This document shows positions 36,346-50,537 of a stretch of 64,000 bases of DNA, piece by piece. The number at the start of each line of letters is the position of its first letter. The stretch's first letter is position 1. The position numbers and the translations under genes are program-made. The DNA is from Lactarius indigo (lineage: Eukaryota > Basidiomycota > Agaricomycetes > Russulales > Russulaceae). The DNA is taken from positions 2,108,001 through 2,172,000 of the forward strand of contig JAFKAC010000002.1 in the NCBI GenBank assembly GCA_025766275.1. Direction: 5' to 3'. The notes beneath the pieces were generated by a model. The model worked only from the letters and a program-made list of their open reading frames with translations, ran no database searches and was not told where the DNA came from.

Positions 36346-36692
36346 GTAGCTTTCGCCAGACTCATGTGGGTGTTCTCGGTGAAACTGCTGTGGGTTGTCG
36401 GTTGCTGCTCGCGTTATTCTTGTTGGCTCTTTCCTTCTTACGTTACTCCATCTCCGACTGACGGGTCTCGGTCACTGCTTGTGCGGGTTTTGCGCTGGCC
36501 GTTCCTTTATGTATTCGGAGGGAATAGAGACGTTACGACCGCTTTATGATATGCTGTGTGGCTGTACGAATGTGATTGGCGATGGTGACAAGTTACAGGG
36601 TATAAGTGAGGGAGTATCAATATTTTGCTGTTGGAGCAGAAAGGAGAGCGGGAAATAACGGTATGCGGTAGGTGCCATAGGTTGTACAATGC
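36346..36692. other. convergent 3' region between PAB1 and the methyltransferase
   Basis: 347 bases between two stop codons facing each other. No coding sequence is supported. It must hold both 3' UTRs and poly(A) sites; no clear AATAAA signal stands out. Confidence 0.5.
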
Positions 36693-38215
36693 TTACACAC
36701 TTTTGATTGCGTGAACCACATGTAACCTGTTTTCGATATGAACGAGGGGAAAATACAAGTCTCTCTGTGCTGCCTCGATAAGCACCTTGACCTCTTTCTC
36801 AGATAAACCCGATGACAACAAAAGAGGTCGGAGGGCGAGGATAAGCAAGTCGGATTCCATCCAAGCAAGTTGGCCTACAGTCAGAAGGGTCGGATCTACG
36901 TGATGATGAACAAGGCGCAAGGTACACAAACCAAGACAAAGGTACCTTTTGGCCAAAAACCAACAGGGATGTCGGCATGCTGTTGGAAGACCTGGTCATA
37001 CCACCCGAGATCGTGGACGAGTTCTCCCATGCGTCCTGGAACCGTGACATCAACCCCACTCATCGTCAGCGCGCGCTGAATTTCCTCCGACAGAGCACAC
37101 CAGCCGGGGATCCCGGACTTAGCATCGGCAGATGTGAACTTTCCGTCCGCGATGGGACGAAGGTCGAACTCAATAAGAATAAGCACGCCACCGGGGCGAA
37201 GGATTCGGGTGAGTTCGTGTAAGAAATGTGGGTAGTCGTGGATCTAAGAGGAGAGTTAGTGAGCGCTCGGCAAAACCAAAAGTGGCACGCGACCATACCC
37301 CTGAGTGCATGTTGCGAGCGTGTACGACATCATATGAATTAGATGGGTATGGCAGGCAGCGGGCGTCAAGGTCACAGAGTTCGAACCTAACTTGGTGGAA
37401 GGAAAGGAAGTAACCCAGAGAGCGCACGGGGTTGGAGGATCAGGAATAGTCATCAAGTGATGCCGTCAGTACTAACGTGCAATTGGAAGGTACCATCCTG
37501 TGGGGGCCAGCATGTGAGATGGCTGGATGAGGTATTTCACGTCAGCACTTTGAACTTACCGGGGTTGGAGAGGAGCGAGGTCCACACCCGTGACCTCGAC
37601 GTGGGGGAATTCGTCAGCCATGTCAACCGCCCTGGAGGTGGATTGAATAGAGTCCCGTAAGCATACAATCATATCATATCATAAGGTTCAATTAACTTAC
37701 CAAAGTCCCCCACCGGTACCCATGTCCAGAACTCGGAGCTTTTCCCCACCTGTATCACGATCAGGAGACAGCACATTCTCCACTGGTCCGACGTAAACTT
37801 TATTGCCAAAAACGAATCGGATCATCCTGTGAAACAGCTCAAATCGCTGTGGACACACGTGTCATCACCATATGAACATCATCAATATCAAATCAAAAAA
37901 AATTATCATCAATTATCATCATCATTCTCCGTTGCACAACATTGTGATCCGCGAACGTACCCTCAACTCGTCCTCATCGGCTGGCATCACATAGTTGTGG
38001 TTGAGATTGTTACACCGCCTGCCACCGACGAGGCGGTAGAACCGGTCATGGTCATGCGGCGTGAGGTTTACCAGCTCGGGGAGAACGCACTCAATGCACA
38101 TGGACGCTGGAGGAGAAGGGAGAAATGGGGCGCGTAGCAGCTTTTGAGGTGTTTCGGTCGAGGGGTTGATATACTTCCAGGGCGTGTGTAAAGATCTAAT
38201 CGGACTATAACCCAT
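36693..38215 (-). CDS. SAM-dependent methyltransferase (UMTA-like)
   Basis: Class I methyltransferase of the type expanded in Agaricomycetes. The N-terminus after the ATG at 38215 reads MGYSPIRSLHTPWKYINPST; a second in-frame ATG at 38101 is an alternative. The conserved NLTPHDHDRFYRLVGGRRCN and YVMPADEDEL precede the first intron (114 bases, 37847-37960, longer than its neighbours and GAT-rich). Motif I is RVLDMGTGGGLWAVDMADE, then VTGVDLAPLQPR, FELCDLDARCLPYPSNSYD, VVHARNMHSG, the post-I motif LRPGGVLILIEFDLRP and KSGIPGWCAL. The C-terminus includes VGQLAWMESDLLILALRP, stop at 36693. Five or six introns keep the frame. Substrate is unknown, and no cluster partners adjoin it. Confidence 0.87.
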
Positions 38216-38329
38216 TTCAAATGAAATAACACCTTGAAAAGTTCACTATTTACCCCTCCCGAGAATCGACCTTCGACAACGAAAACGCCGCGTATTATGG
38301 AAAGCAATAGAATTTCACAAGATTATGCT

Positions 38330-40789
38330 TTATACAACCGGCACAATCGGCTTGATGTCGTGCACAAATACCGTTCTCGTGGCTTCCCCGTGCCATCCCC
38401 TGTTCCCGCTAGCGCTTATGAGGAACCGACCAGCCGGATCAACCACTGAATGGGACCATAGCTAAATCAGAACCTCCAAGTGTGCAACTCCTCGGTTTAT
38501 GACTCACGCATTTGAGACACCATTCCCCCATGATGCCCCGGAATAATCTTAAACTGCATTCGTCCTTTAGCTTCACCCTCCCCGGCCTCTGCCGCATTCC
38601 ACAGCCGAATATTATCACTACAGGCACTGAAAAAAGGCATCCATCAATCGCTGGTAGAATGGGCTAATAGAAAGAAGCGAAGGTCGAGTATGACCTAGTC
38701 CTGGGGCCAACGCCCCCTTCTTAATCGTCACCAGATGCGCGCCACTTACCAAGCGATGTGACGCCCGTCCGGGAATGCAACGACACAGCTGACAATCCCA
38801 GAGCTAGGCGGATTCCTGAGCGTCTTTAGAAGACGGGGTGTCTCCGCGGGACCAGACCGTCCGATTTGCCTGACATCCCACACGTCGACAGTACCATTCC
38901 GTCTTCCTGCGAAGATCTGGCCACCATTGGGGGACCAGCAAGCCTAACAAGTAAAATTTAGCAACGTCTCCGCACTCGGCGGGTATCACAAGACACTAAA
39001 TGCATTTAGGTAGAATTTGATGCCGTACCGAGAGACACCACGGGGGTGTTTTTTCACTCATCCATAGCCGGCCCACCCCATATCCGGCACCAGAAGGGAC
39101 TCGGCAATCCCACAAAACCACTTGCCCATCCATGGCTGCCGTCATGATAATGTCTGGAGAAAATGCTCCGTAAGAAGCCGCATCCAAGATGGGAGGCGCG
39201 TTTTTGGGTGCTGGCGCTGGTATAGGGGGAGGTTTAGGACTTTGGACCGCAAGAGGTGCGGGCAAAAGCTGAGGGGGACCTGCGGAAGGGACGGACAATG
39301 GCGGCGCCGATGACGCCCCATCGGGTGAAGTATTGTCGGGTTCTCCTTCGGCATCAGGTTCATCACCAAATAAGGAGTCGGTCTCTGAATGTGCTTCCGC
39401 ATCCACGGGCAAATGGGATCGGGCTTCTGCAGGGTCATTAGAACCCTGATCAGTGGAAAGCCAAGGTGTGCACCCACCACCTGGCGCGTTTGGATTGTTT
39501 GAAGCATCATCTACGGTTGCAGAACGGGATGATCGGCCCAGCTGTCCGTGGTCGGCTGAAGTAGTGGTGTTCTTGAACTGGCTGAATTGGGGAGGCACGT
39601 TGGGATAATCGGAGCTCAGCGGACGAACTGCAAGTGCGGCTAGTTGCGCACCGTGGGCGACGAAGCGACGTGCCACCTGGCCTGTATCAAGGTCCCATTG
39701 CTAGTACAGAAGAAGTTAATGATAATTTGATTATCCGCTAATGGAAATATACAACGCACCAGGGCTTGGCCATCCCAGCCGGCGGAGAAAAAGCCGCGCT
39801 CGTCGTGCTGAAGCGAAAGCGCTGACACAGGGCCGCGATGGCCCTGCATGTCCTGAAAGAAACGACCTGGGTCGTGCCTAACGGTGAAAAGATTGATCTG
39901 TCCTGTCAAGAGATTAGATGAATCACAGACAGACCATGTCCTTCAAACAAGGCACCTGCATGAGTCCCCGACAGGCACCACAAGGCGTCACCGTGCAAGG
40001 CTAGACTGTGGACAGGTGAACGCTCGGCATTCGGAGTCGACATGGGGGCTTCTGGATTCTCCCACCACGACCTGACTTGACCGGCTTTGAGGCTGCCTTC
40101 GACCACTCCTGCGTGGTGACGTTGAGGGGCAGTCAAAAAGTTTTTCCCATTTACGGCAGAGAATATGTCGTAGTCGCGAATGTAACCATCTTCCGAGCCC
40201 GTGAGGAAGTGGGTCATGCATGGGGTAGCAGCAAGGGAATGTGTCGGTACTGGGTGAGGTAAGGCGCAGATAGCCTCTACGGTATATGAACGGGGATATA
40301 GAACCGAGGGCCGCAGCTGGGAACGGCGCGTGTGTGAAGGGGAGAGTGAGCGAGTCCTTTGCGAGGGTGGTGTTAGATCTTTCGCAAGTTTGTCGGCAAT
40401 AATAATCCGTAGGATCTGAAGCAGTGCACACCTTCTGGTGGCCTCTGCGCCGCGAGAGGCGAAGACGGGCGCTTCGCTGGGATCGCTGCAGATGCAAGTA
40501 GTGGGGCGACAGGAGACTCGATAATCTCTGGGGCACCCGAATCGAGGACAGCTTCATCCTCTTCGTCCTCCTCGTCCTCCTCGTCCTCAGATTCCTCGTC
40601 ATGAGAGTCCTATGGAAAAGCAGTCAGCGGTACGCTATTGAGGTGGTTGGAAGAGCCGACCGGGTCACCGTCCGTAGCATCTTCCGCACCTGCCTCGATT
40701 GCTTCGAATATCTCCTGATCAATATCTTCCTCTCCATCATTGTCAAATTCAACGTCATCTATATCCTCTTCGCTGTCGCTGCCGGGCAT
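38330..40789 (-). CDS. SPT8: SAGA complex subunit SPT8 (WD40)
   Basis: WD-repeat subunit of SAGA that helps deliver TBP to promoters. The ATG at 40789 gives MPGSDSEEDIDDVEFD and a long acidic region, partly from a TCC/TCG codon repeat near 40555-40590. Landmarks: TPPSQRTRSLSPS, YTVEAICALPHPVPTH, MTHFLTGSEDGYIRDYDIF, FLTAPQRHHAGVVEGSLKAG, HRGPVSALSL, ERGFFSAGWDGQAL and IMTAAMDGQVVLWD. The C-terminus is SDNIRLWNAAEAGEGEAKGR, FKIIPGHHGGMVSQM, ISASGNRGWHGEATRTVFVH, stop at 38330. A Ser/Pro-rich insert of about 120 residues (39180-39560) separates blades. Introns occur at about 40437-40388, 39904, 39750, 38990, 38747 and 38506. It diverges from SRP54 with 113 bases between ATGs. Confidence 0.92.
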
Positions 40790-40902
40790 TGTAGACTGGA
40801 GCGTGTGTAGAAGAAGACCAAGCAGGGATCGACGCGGACGCGGCGGACCGGGGCGGAAGTAGGCTCACTGCTACCGTTCGTTGCTCTAAGTCTGTATATG
40901 CC
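40790..40902. promoter_or_regulatory. compact divergent promoter SPT8/SRP54
   Basis: 113 bases between ATGs at 40789 (minus) and 40903 (plus). The sequence is GC-rich (GACGCGGACGCGGCGG at about 40831-40846) with no TATA box, as expected for housekeeping promoters. Confidence 0.5.
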
Positions 40903-42978
<2,076 letters not shown>

Positions 42979-43164
42979 GCACCTACCGGAAGCCGAGCGT
43001 GTGGTGTTCACGGCTTGACACGAGTGTGTTAACCTTGTCGCCTCATGGGGAGATCGAGTAATATGCCCGGGCGAGGTAGGTACAAACCTTCTGTACGTCG
43101 TACATGTGCCCAGTAAGACCAAGCTGACTATGACCCTACATGAAGACGACCCGATATACGGTTG

Positions 43165-44005
43165 TCAATGCCCCTTCCCTTTTTGTTCTCGTTTCCACAA
43201 CTTCTTCTGTTCCGACGCAGAGGATTTGTTTCCAAAGATGAAGGCGCTCGTGTGCTTGTCAATTCCTGTCTTTCTAGAAACGAGCTTAGGTCCTGCGAAT
43301 GTAATCTGATTTGTCGCCAGGGACCAGGTAAACAATTGATAGGTGGTCCAATTAGTGCAAGCCACTTACAACCCAAAGGCCCCAAATCCCTACCAACCCT
43401 GTAAATGCCGAATAGAATTTGGGTAGGTTGCCAGCACCGGTAGTATTATATGACAGGAAGGCGCTCAGGAGCGAGAAGGACGTAAAGGGTGCAATAAGGG
43501 GGTGAGCTGCCGAGCCTTTGTCACGTGCAGGGATACACCCGGGGTCAGTAGAACTTGAAGGGATCTACAGTGGATTGATTGGTTTGTAAGTGTCACATCT
43601 AGGAGAGGCCGGAGCAAGCAAAGTCATCACATTGATGACAAGGCCTACGGCCAAAGAGGCCAAGAGGAGGCCAAAATGCAGTGCCAAAAAGGATTCCAAT
43701 GGTGTCAAGTGTTGAGGTTGTCCGGCGGCGAACAGAAGGAGACGGGGTAGAAATATCAGCACAGAGGACCATGCCGACAAACTGTGCCAAAGTTGTCAGG
43801 GTGTTCTGCATAGGCTTAGGATGTTGGAATGATCTACGAACATTATGGATGTACCCCAAGCCCATGAGGCGGTCGCGCTCTCCTTTGGGTCGGTCTCTTC
43901 TGGATATGTGGGCGGTCGAGAGGAAGGATCTGGGGCTGTATCTATCCGCTGTGACCCTACCTGGCCCTTCTTAGACAGGTCGTGTAGTTCAAACTCTGAG
44001 GACAT
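43165..44005 (-). CDS. small multi-span membrane protein, unknown function
   Basis: The ATG at 44005 gives [20 protein letters not shown], a hydrophilic, Pro-rich N-terminus of about 50 residues. An intron with a GTTCGT donor joins SWAWGTSI to [17 protein letters not shown]. Another hydrophobic stretch is [17 protein letters not shown]. After a further intron the protein reads [56 protein letters not shown] and, after a last intron, a basic tail [18 protein letters not shown] and [13 protein letters not shown], stop at 43165. I count about four membrane spans with a Lys/Arg-rich C-terminus, probably cytosolic. I do not recognise a named family, although the [16 protein letters not shown] tail looks conserved in style. 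It converges on SRP54. Confidence 0.65.
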
Positions 44006-44256
44006 GGAGGTAATGAATATCGATAGCCTGCGACTGACGCCGTGTCCGCAGTATTCCTAGCTAGCGTCCTAGGGTCTCAAAAGAGCTATGGCGTCGTGCA
44101 TTGTTCCACGTGGTCAATCATAATCACACGACACAAATTTGGTCATTACATGCAGTAGATATAGGGTGAGCAAGTGAAGCGACATGAACACAAAAAAAAA
44201 GGAAAACAATGTAGTATATGATAGAGAGCTGCCCTAGCTAAGCTAACAAGTCTACT

Positions 44257-47200
44257 TTACCACCCCCCAGATGAACCCGCGCCCCACCCACCGTCGTTCT
44301 GGATCAGTGCCGGTCGCGGATTCATACCAACTGAGCTAGTTTGTCCAAAACCAGTGGGAGGCGGCGCGGCTCTCTGTCCAAAGGGGGTTTGATACCCAGC
44401 AAGTGGTGTCTGTGAATACCCGGACATTGCCGGCTGGGCTGGTGTTGCGCGTCCAGCCATAATAGATGGATGGGTGCTTTGCCCACCGTACGGGTTTGGA
44501 GTACGTCCAGGTTGGCGGACAGAGACACGCCCTGGTGTTGCCATTCCGGATAAGGCTGGTGTGCGACCTGGCGTGCGTGCCGCATAGGGTGTCTTTCCGC
44601 TGGCGGCACTCCCGAGATTTTGAGAATCATGAATCTGACGGAGTTTAAAGGCGTCACATAGTTCAGGAACACCAGTCGCAGGGGTGTCAAAGAGGTAGAA
44701 AGCTTCTGGAGCAACGCGAACGGGCTAAAGGAAGTTGAGCCGACCCGCGCACGTAGTCAGTACCGAACAAACGCACCCAAGTTTGAATTGTCGAGCTCTT
44801 ATTGGCCAAGAAACAAAGATTGAAGTGGCCAGGGCGTCTCCGGTTGAGGGTAAACCCGTATGCACTTTTTGATGGGTTAGCGGCGACGAAGTTCTTCAGG
44901 AAAAGATCTAGTGCGTCAAGTATTAGAAACGGTATCGCCGTGACTAAAAGAATACAGACGAAGTTCATCTTCTGGGCCGGGTTTGAATTTCTCAAATGCC
45001 ATGAGCTCTTCGACTCGACGTGCTAAAGCTTGAACGTGGTTGACAATGAGTTCGTCTAGGTCCGAAAACTCGTATTTTCCATCAACAACCAGCTGTCCCC
45101 CGATGTTTTGCCCGGTCGGGTCCGCGTTCGGCTCGACGACGTCTAGGATCGGAGTAAGACAGGAACGTCGAACACAGGTAAGCTATCCAGTAGTAGGGCT
45201 TTGGCTTACCAATATGTTGGTAGAGCTTGTCATCTACCTTCCATGTGACGGCAAGGTGGTTCATGCCTTTGGATGAAGGTCTGATTACTACGTCGCCTCG
45301 TTCTTGGCGGTCGAGATATGCTTCAGCGTCTTGGGAGTTGAAATTATGGAAATTCGGATGCTTGACGATGCGGCGGGATTTGTCGACTTCCGCGCGCTTC
45401 TTTCTCTCCTGCAACTCTTTGTCTCGTTCCCATCTTGGGAAATTCCAGCATTCGTCATGTTTCACCCGGCGGAACTGACTGTCCCCACCCTGTACATCAG
45501 AGGGCCTAGCGGAGAGCTCAACGGAGATATTGTCGTGGGGCAGGTCGAGCTTGACGGCAGCGATGACCGCGGCTATCGTCTGGCCTTTTTTGACGACATT
45601 GTCCGCACGCGCTAACATCACCGTCCGCGAGGTAACGGGAATCGATGATACCTTCGATGCCAGAGTCGAGGCGCACACTGACAGCACCTTGTCTTGTCCA
45701 CACAACTAGAACGGAGACGATGAGGCCCGCTCGCAAAGTCCGTTCCGTTTCACCTGAGAGCATAATGACGACTTCCCAATCGGTGGGCCGTGAGAGTGGA
45801 CGTCGATTGTCGCCAAATGGTCTGATTAGCTCCGAACGGATCAGATTCAGGGTGTGACGCTTGCGTTCTCCTCCAGATTCCATGAGGTTGACAGCGAACT
45901 CGTCAAGGTTGAGTTCGTCTAGCTTCTTAACGTTGTCGTCGTCGTCCATAATGAGCGAAACGACATGCGAAGGGAGTTCTCCGTGGATATCTTCCTCGTC
46001 GAGTTCAAGCGCATCGGTCGCCATTTTGCGTGCGAGGTCATAGTCTTCCGGGTGGATTCGTGTGTTATCAAGGGGATCCTGTAGATCAGAGTCTTCGTTA
46101 TTCCTCGACTTGGATGACTTAGAGAATGACTCTTGTGGGATACGAAGGAAGCCGGCTGCATTCATGAATATCTTCGTCGTTAATAACGAGGCTTTGACAA
46201 ATTGATCGCGATTCGAGAGATTTCCCCCCTAAAACGGAAAAATTAGTAGGTTGCTTCGGAATATCTTGACATGGGTAAAAACTTACCAGCGACCCGATCT
46301 TCTTAACCAGGGCCTGGGCTTTCCTCGGGCCTAGACCACAAACATAGGGAAGGAGGTGCTGATAGTAAGGATCTGTTACGGCACGATTGATGTCGACTCC
46401 GACACGATTGACACAGTCCACCAGTACTCTTTCCAATGCCACGAACAACTTCTCTCTTGGGATGAGGTGCTGGTATTGCTCCTCAAAAACAATCGTGGTA
46501 ATGTCGGGACCCAAGGCACCGTACTCGTTCAGCGGATTTTGCACGTAGCGAGCGAGACCAATACAGTACTTGATAATAGGAGAAAAGGACGCAAGTTCGT
46601 CGGCCACACGGTTGCTGTGCTGGTACTTGCGCGCGACCTCATCAGAGACGTAGGTGATGGCGATACGAGAAAACTCTTGCGCATCACCGGGGTTGACAAG
46701 GGTTCCGTCCTCAGCTAAGTTTTGATGTAGCGTTTCCTTGACTTGCGAAGACAATCTAGTGGTAGCGACGGAAAATCCTCCGATCGCAATAACGTCGGGT
46801 TTGCGTCGTCGGACAAAGTCCCTGAACTCGTCCTGATACTCGACGTCATTGAGATTGTCGATTCTGGTGTGCTCGCGAAGACGACCAGCTTCATCTAGAA
46901 AGACAAGCGTTATATGATCCTTTTGAGGATCACCTTTGCCCCAGGATACGGACAAAACAGCAGGTGTTTCTCCGGGTTGGAAGTCGTCCACCTTAAAAGG
47001 TGCCACGTCTATCCTCTGAGCACCTTCAGCCAATTGTCATCTGATTACGGCGGGTGAGCCTACCTCTCGTAATGTTTCGCCACACTGCCGCGCCAACAAG
47101 TCCTCAACTTCCTCCCGTAACCACTCACGTGTCCACTTGGCTCCGTGAGGCATGAGGTGTTGGTCCATGGTCTCCGCGATGATTCTTCTTCTTTCAGCAT

Positions 47201-49510
47201 TCCAAGCATTTACTGTGTCACTGAAACTGTCAGAAATGAATGCCGTTGCGAGGTTATTCTCAAGGTCGCTTTTCTCGTCGTCCAACATGGTGATCGACAC
47301 GGTCACGAAGTGGTTTGCTTCGGCTGCGAGAATGTTCAAGAATTTATGGGTCAAACGAAGGTCTTCCACTGGTTTGTTAAGGAGATATTTGAATGCCTAC
47401 TTGCAATATCAGTACAATGCCCGTGACGCTAGTGAGCTGAGAAGCGTAGACGCACGAAATAAGGGTGGTGTTCGTCGATCTTATTCAGACCCCTCTCGGT
47501 TGGTTGTACGGAGACACGGGCAAAATTCTTGAACTTTTGCCGAACCACTTGGCGTAAAAGCGGGTCCTTCCCCAATTCCGTGGCGATAATCATGCGCGCG
47601 CGGCGGAGTAGCTCTGACGCAGGCAGTGCTTTCGCAGGGTCTGGATCCACAAACTGTTCTGCATACGCTTCTGGACCCAAGTCTTGGTCGTCTACCCAGT
47701 ATGACTTTGTTCTTGAGACAAAATTCATAACAATTTCATGTGGTTTGAGGCCAAAACCCTTCACAGGATATTAGAAAGAAAAGACTTGGCAAACAAAACA
47801 ATACCTCAGCAAGTTTGGAGACCACACTATGCTTTGCGAGTTCGTACGAGGAAATTCTACTGGGCAATTTTTTCTTTCTTATGCCCGTGGCCTGGTCTTC
47901 ATCGTCATGAAATCGCAACTCGAATTGGTCCTTGTTTTTACCAGCGCTTTTGTGCCTTAGTCCTAGCCATTCAGTGGCATCTGACACCATTTCGACGCTG
48001 TCGACCTTCCGCCTGATTTCCACCTCGTAATACTCGTCTCTCAGACCAAATTGTTTGTAGTAGGCGTCGAGTACTCTTTTTCGCTCAAGGAGCGACCGGT
48101 ATTTCTGGCCCAGATCAAAAACACGCCAGAGTTCGCTCAATGACAACAGTTCCACGCGGGTTCGAATGTCCTGAGCGCTGAAGTACGAGATGTAGTCACG
48201 CTTGTGTACCCAGATGTATGGCACCTCGAACTCTTGAAGAAAGAGGCATCTGAGAGAAAATGTGATAGCCGAAACGAGTTCTTCGAGAAGGTGGAAGTAT
48301 TGGCCATCTTGACGGAAATAATCACGTTCCTTGCGGTCTGATAAACGAGTTAAGACCCAAGTCGACGCATCTTCCAGATCATGCTTAGTGAGTGGCACGA
48401 GTGTGGACAGGCCCGACGATTGCGAGAGAGTCGACGCAGCGAGTTGGAGGCGCTCCGGAGTATCTTGGTAACGAATTAAATCATCTTCTTCAGTCAGTAA
48501 CCTATCGCGAATTTCGGACGGTTCGAAGACCTACTCATGTTAATGAGAGCAGGAAACAAGCAACACAATAACTCACATCTTGGAAATTCGTATCAGGCTT
48601 GACAGGTGCGTCGTGGTAATTGTCGTCATCTTCGGCCAATGCCCACTCGTAGTCCCGGCCGTCGCCAAAGACCTCGTAGATTTCATCCCAGGCACTATAA
48701 AAATATCAGTATTCGATGTCAGGGGTACGTGCTTTAACGTTCACCTTGCGTCAATACCAGTTAGCTCTGGGTGAGAACCAAGGGCCTTCCGTCGCTCCTT
48801 CTCTAAACGCCGACGCTCCCTCCTTCGCTCCTCTCGTTCTTCTTCGTCCATGTCGCCGTGGCCTTCTTCGTCGTCGTCATAGTCAATGAAGTTATCCATG
48901 TCGTCCAGGTCTTCCTCCTCCTCGCGCCCTCCTGCGCCCTTATCATCGTCCCAGATACGAGAGATGTCGTTTGTCCGCGAGGTGACAGGGGCGCCAACAT
49001 CAAGATCATCCTCTGAAGACTCGACTACGGACTTGGGTCTGGACGTAGATGCGATAGGTGGGGATCCAGAGTCGCGTCCACGTCTGAGACGAGTTAGTTT
49101 AGTCTTGCTACGCGCGAAGGTTTCCCCAGTGTTTTCTTCGAGAAGTTCGAGGTCGTCGTCCTCTAACATCTCCTCGTCGTCCAAGGCTTATAGGCAAGTA
49201 ACGCATGTCAGGCTTTTACCTCGAGAAAAACGCGGCCAAGCTTACCCCGCCGATGGTGATGTTTTTTGCGTCTTTTGTGCCTCCGTCTTCTCTCGCCTTC
49301 ATCGTCTCGATTATCTTCTTCGTCTTCGTCCTCGTCCACTATGAAGCCCTCCCGGATTCGGCGCGCCTCTTCCTCGTCGTCCTCGAGTTCCTCGGAGCTA
49401 TCTGCTGAAACAGCGTCATTGAGACCCTCTTGTTCATCTTCTGCTGCATCCACAAGCATCGTATCCTCTCGTCGCTCTTGAGACTCGAGCTCTGCAGGAG
49501 GTGAGGACAT
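44257..49510 (-). CDS. SPT6: transcription elongation factor / histone chaperone SPT6
   Basis: Histone chaperone travelling with RNA polymerase II. The ATG at 49510 gives MSSPPAELESQERRED, then a long Glu/Asp-rich N-terminus with a basic cluster RRRRHKRRKKHHHRR. The core shows DDLIRYQDTPERLQL, PYIWVHKRDYISYF, a death-like and YqgF region with ITLVFLDEAGRLREH and PDVIAIGGFSVATTRL, the helix-hairpin-helix HLLPYVCGLGPRKAQALVKK and the S1 domain VRLDSGIEGIIDSRYLAD. The tandem SH2 has GDVVIRPSSKGMNHLAVTWK. The Gly/Pro/Thr-rich tail ends WGAGSSGGW, stop at 44257. About ten introns fit, including one at 47072-47019 that removes an apparent stop between LRE and RIDVAPFK. No break is seen. Confidence 0.95.
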
Positions 49511-49646
49511 GATGGGATTAACGGTGGAAAGACAAGCCCTGCGCGGAACCTCAAAATCAAGCCAGCCACGTGCTGATGTTGATTAGTCAGCATACTTCAC
49601 AACGCAACGACCTGTACCATACTACCGTCCACTACCGTCCACATTC
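49511..49646. promoter_or_regulatory. compact divergent promoter SPT6/RLP24
   Basis: 136 bases between ATGs at 49510 (minus) and 49647 (plus). A short direct repeat, ACTACCGTCC, occurs twice in a row at 49621-49640, directly before the RLP24 start. No other signals are obvious. Confidence 0.5.
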
Positions 49647-50405
49647 ATGCGTATCGAAAAGTGTTATTTCTGTTCAAAAAGCGTGTATCCGGGCCACGGT
49701 ACTGCATTTGTGAGAAACGATGCAAAAGTCTTTCGCTTCTGCACTTCGAAGTGCGTCATCGATGTTCCCTCCAATTTGGTGCAGTGCTCACAACCCGTAG
49801 ATGTCATAAGAACTTCAAGTACGGCGAGGTTAACTCTCTCGTAAAACGTGTCTTATATAATATAGGATGAAGCGAAACCCGCGCAAAGTGCGATGGACCA
49901 AAGCCTTCAGAAGGGCTGCCGGGAAAGAGATGGTTATTGTACGTCCCCGATATCTCTTATCCATTCCTTCCTCACACATCGACCTGGTATAATCTCAGGA
50001 TTCCACAATCGATTTCGAGAAACGCAGAAACGTCCCTGTTCGCTACGATCGCGACCTCATGCGGTCTACTCTCCAGGCTATGAAACGGATCGCGGAGGTT
50101 AAAAAAAGGAGAGAGCACGCATTCTGGAAGAACAGGTAGGTATAATTGATGAAGTCTCCACGTCCTTTGATGACGTGGAATGTTATCCAGGATGGCCACG
50201 AGTCGGGAGAAACTCAAAACTTATCAGAGGAAATTAACCACCTAAGAGGCAATCGCCTGTCCGGTTACTCGAACCAATGCTTGGACCACCACCCTCAGAG
50301 AAGGTTAAAATAAAAATCAAGGCAACCGAGAAGCCAAAGAGTGCTTTGGTCGCTGGAGAAGGTCGGTCTATGGGTATGGACATCGATAATGATCAGTCCT
50401 TCTAG
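49647..50405 (+). CDS. RLP24: 60S ribosome biogenesis protein RLP24 (frame broken near C-terminus)
   Basis: Placeholder for ribosomal protein eL24 on pre-60S particles, later removed by the Drg1 AAA ATPase. The ATG at 49647 gives [40 protein letters not shown] and [20 protein letters not shown], with the zinc ligands C6, C9 and the CxxxC pair. Exons then give [18 protein letters not shown] and [19 protein letters not shown]. After intron four the frame reads [17 protein letters not shown] and then stops. One base further on, the expected tail appears: [20 protein letters not shown] and [16 protein letters not shown], stop at 50405. A single surplus base within 50231-50243 explains this. Splice donors include GTGCGT and GTACGG. 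Confidence 0.88.
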
Positions 50406-50537
50406 CTCGAAAAATCAGTCTTCGGTATAATGTGTATGTACAGACGGTCGAATATTACTTTTACAACAACTTGCATACAAAGAGTAGTGATTACAGAGCA
50501 TCTATACCTCCAGAGATTTAAACCAGTGTTACAGTGA

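Noticed and set aside
47037..47072. Apparent stop in SPT6
   Set aside because: A 54-base intron (GTAGGC to GCTCAG) removes it and restores LRE-RIDVAPFK.
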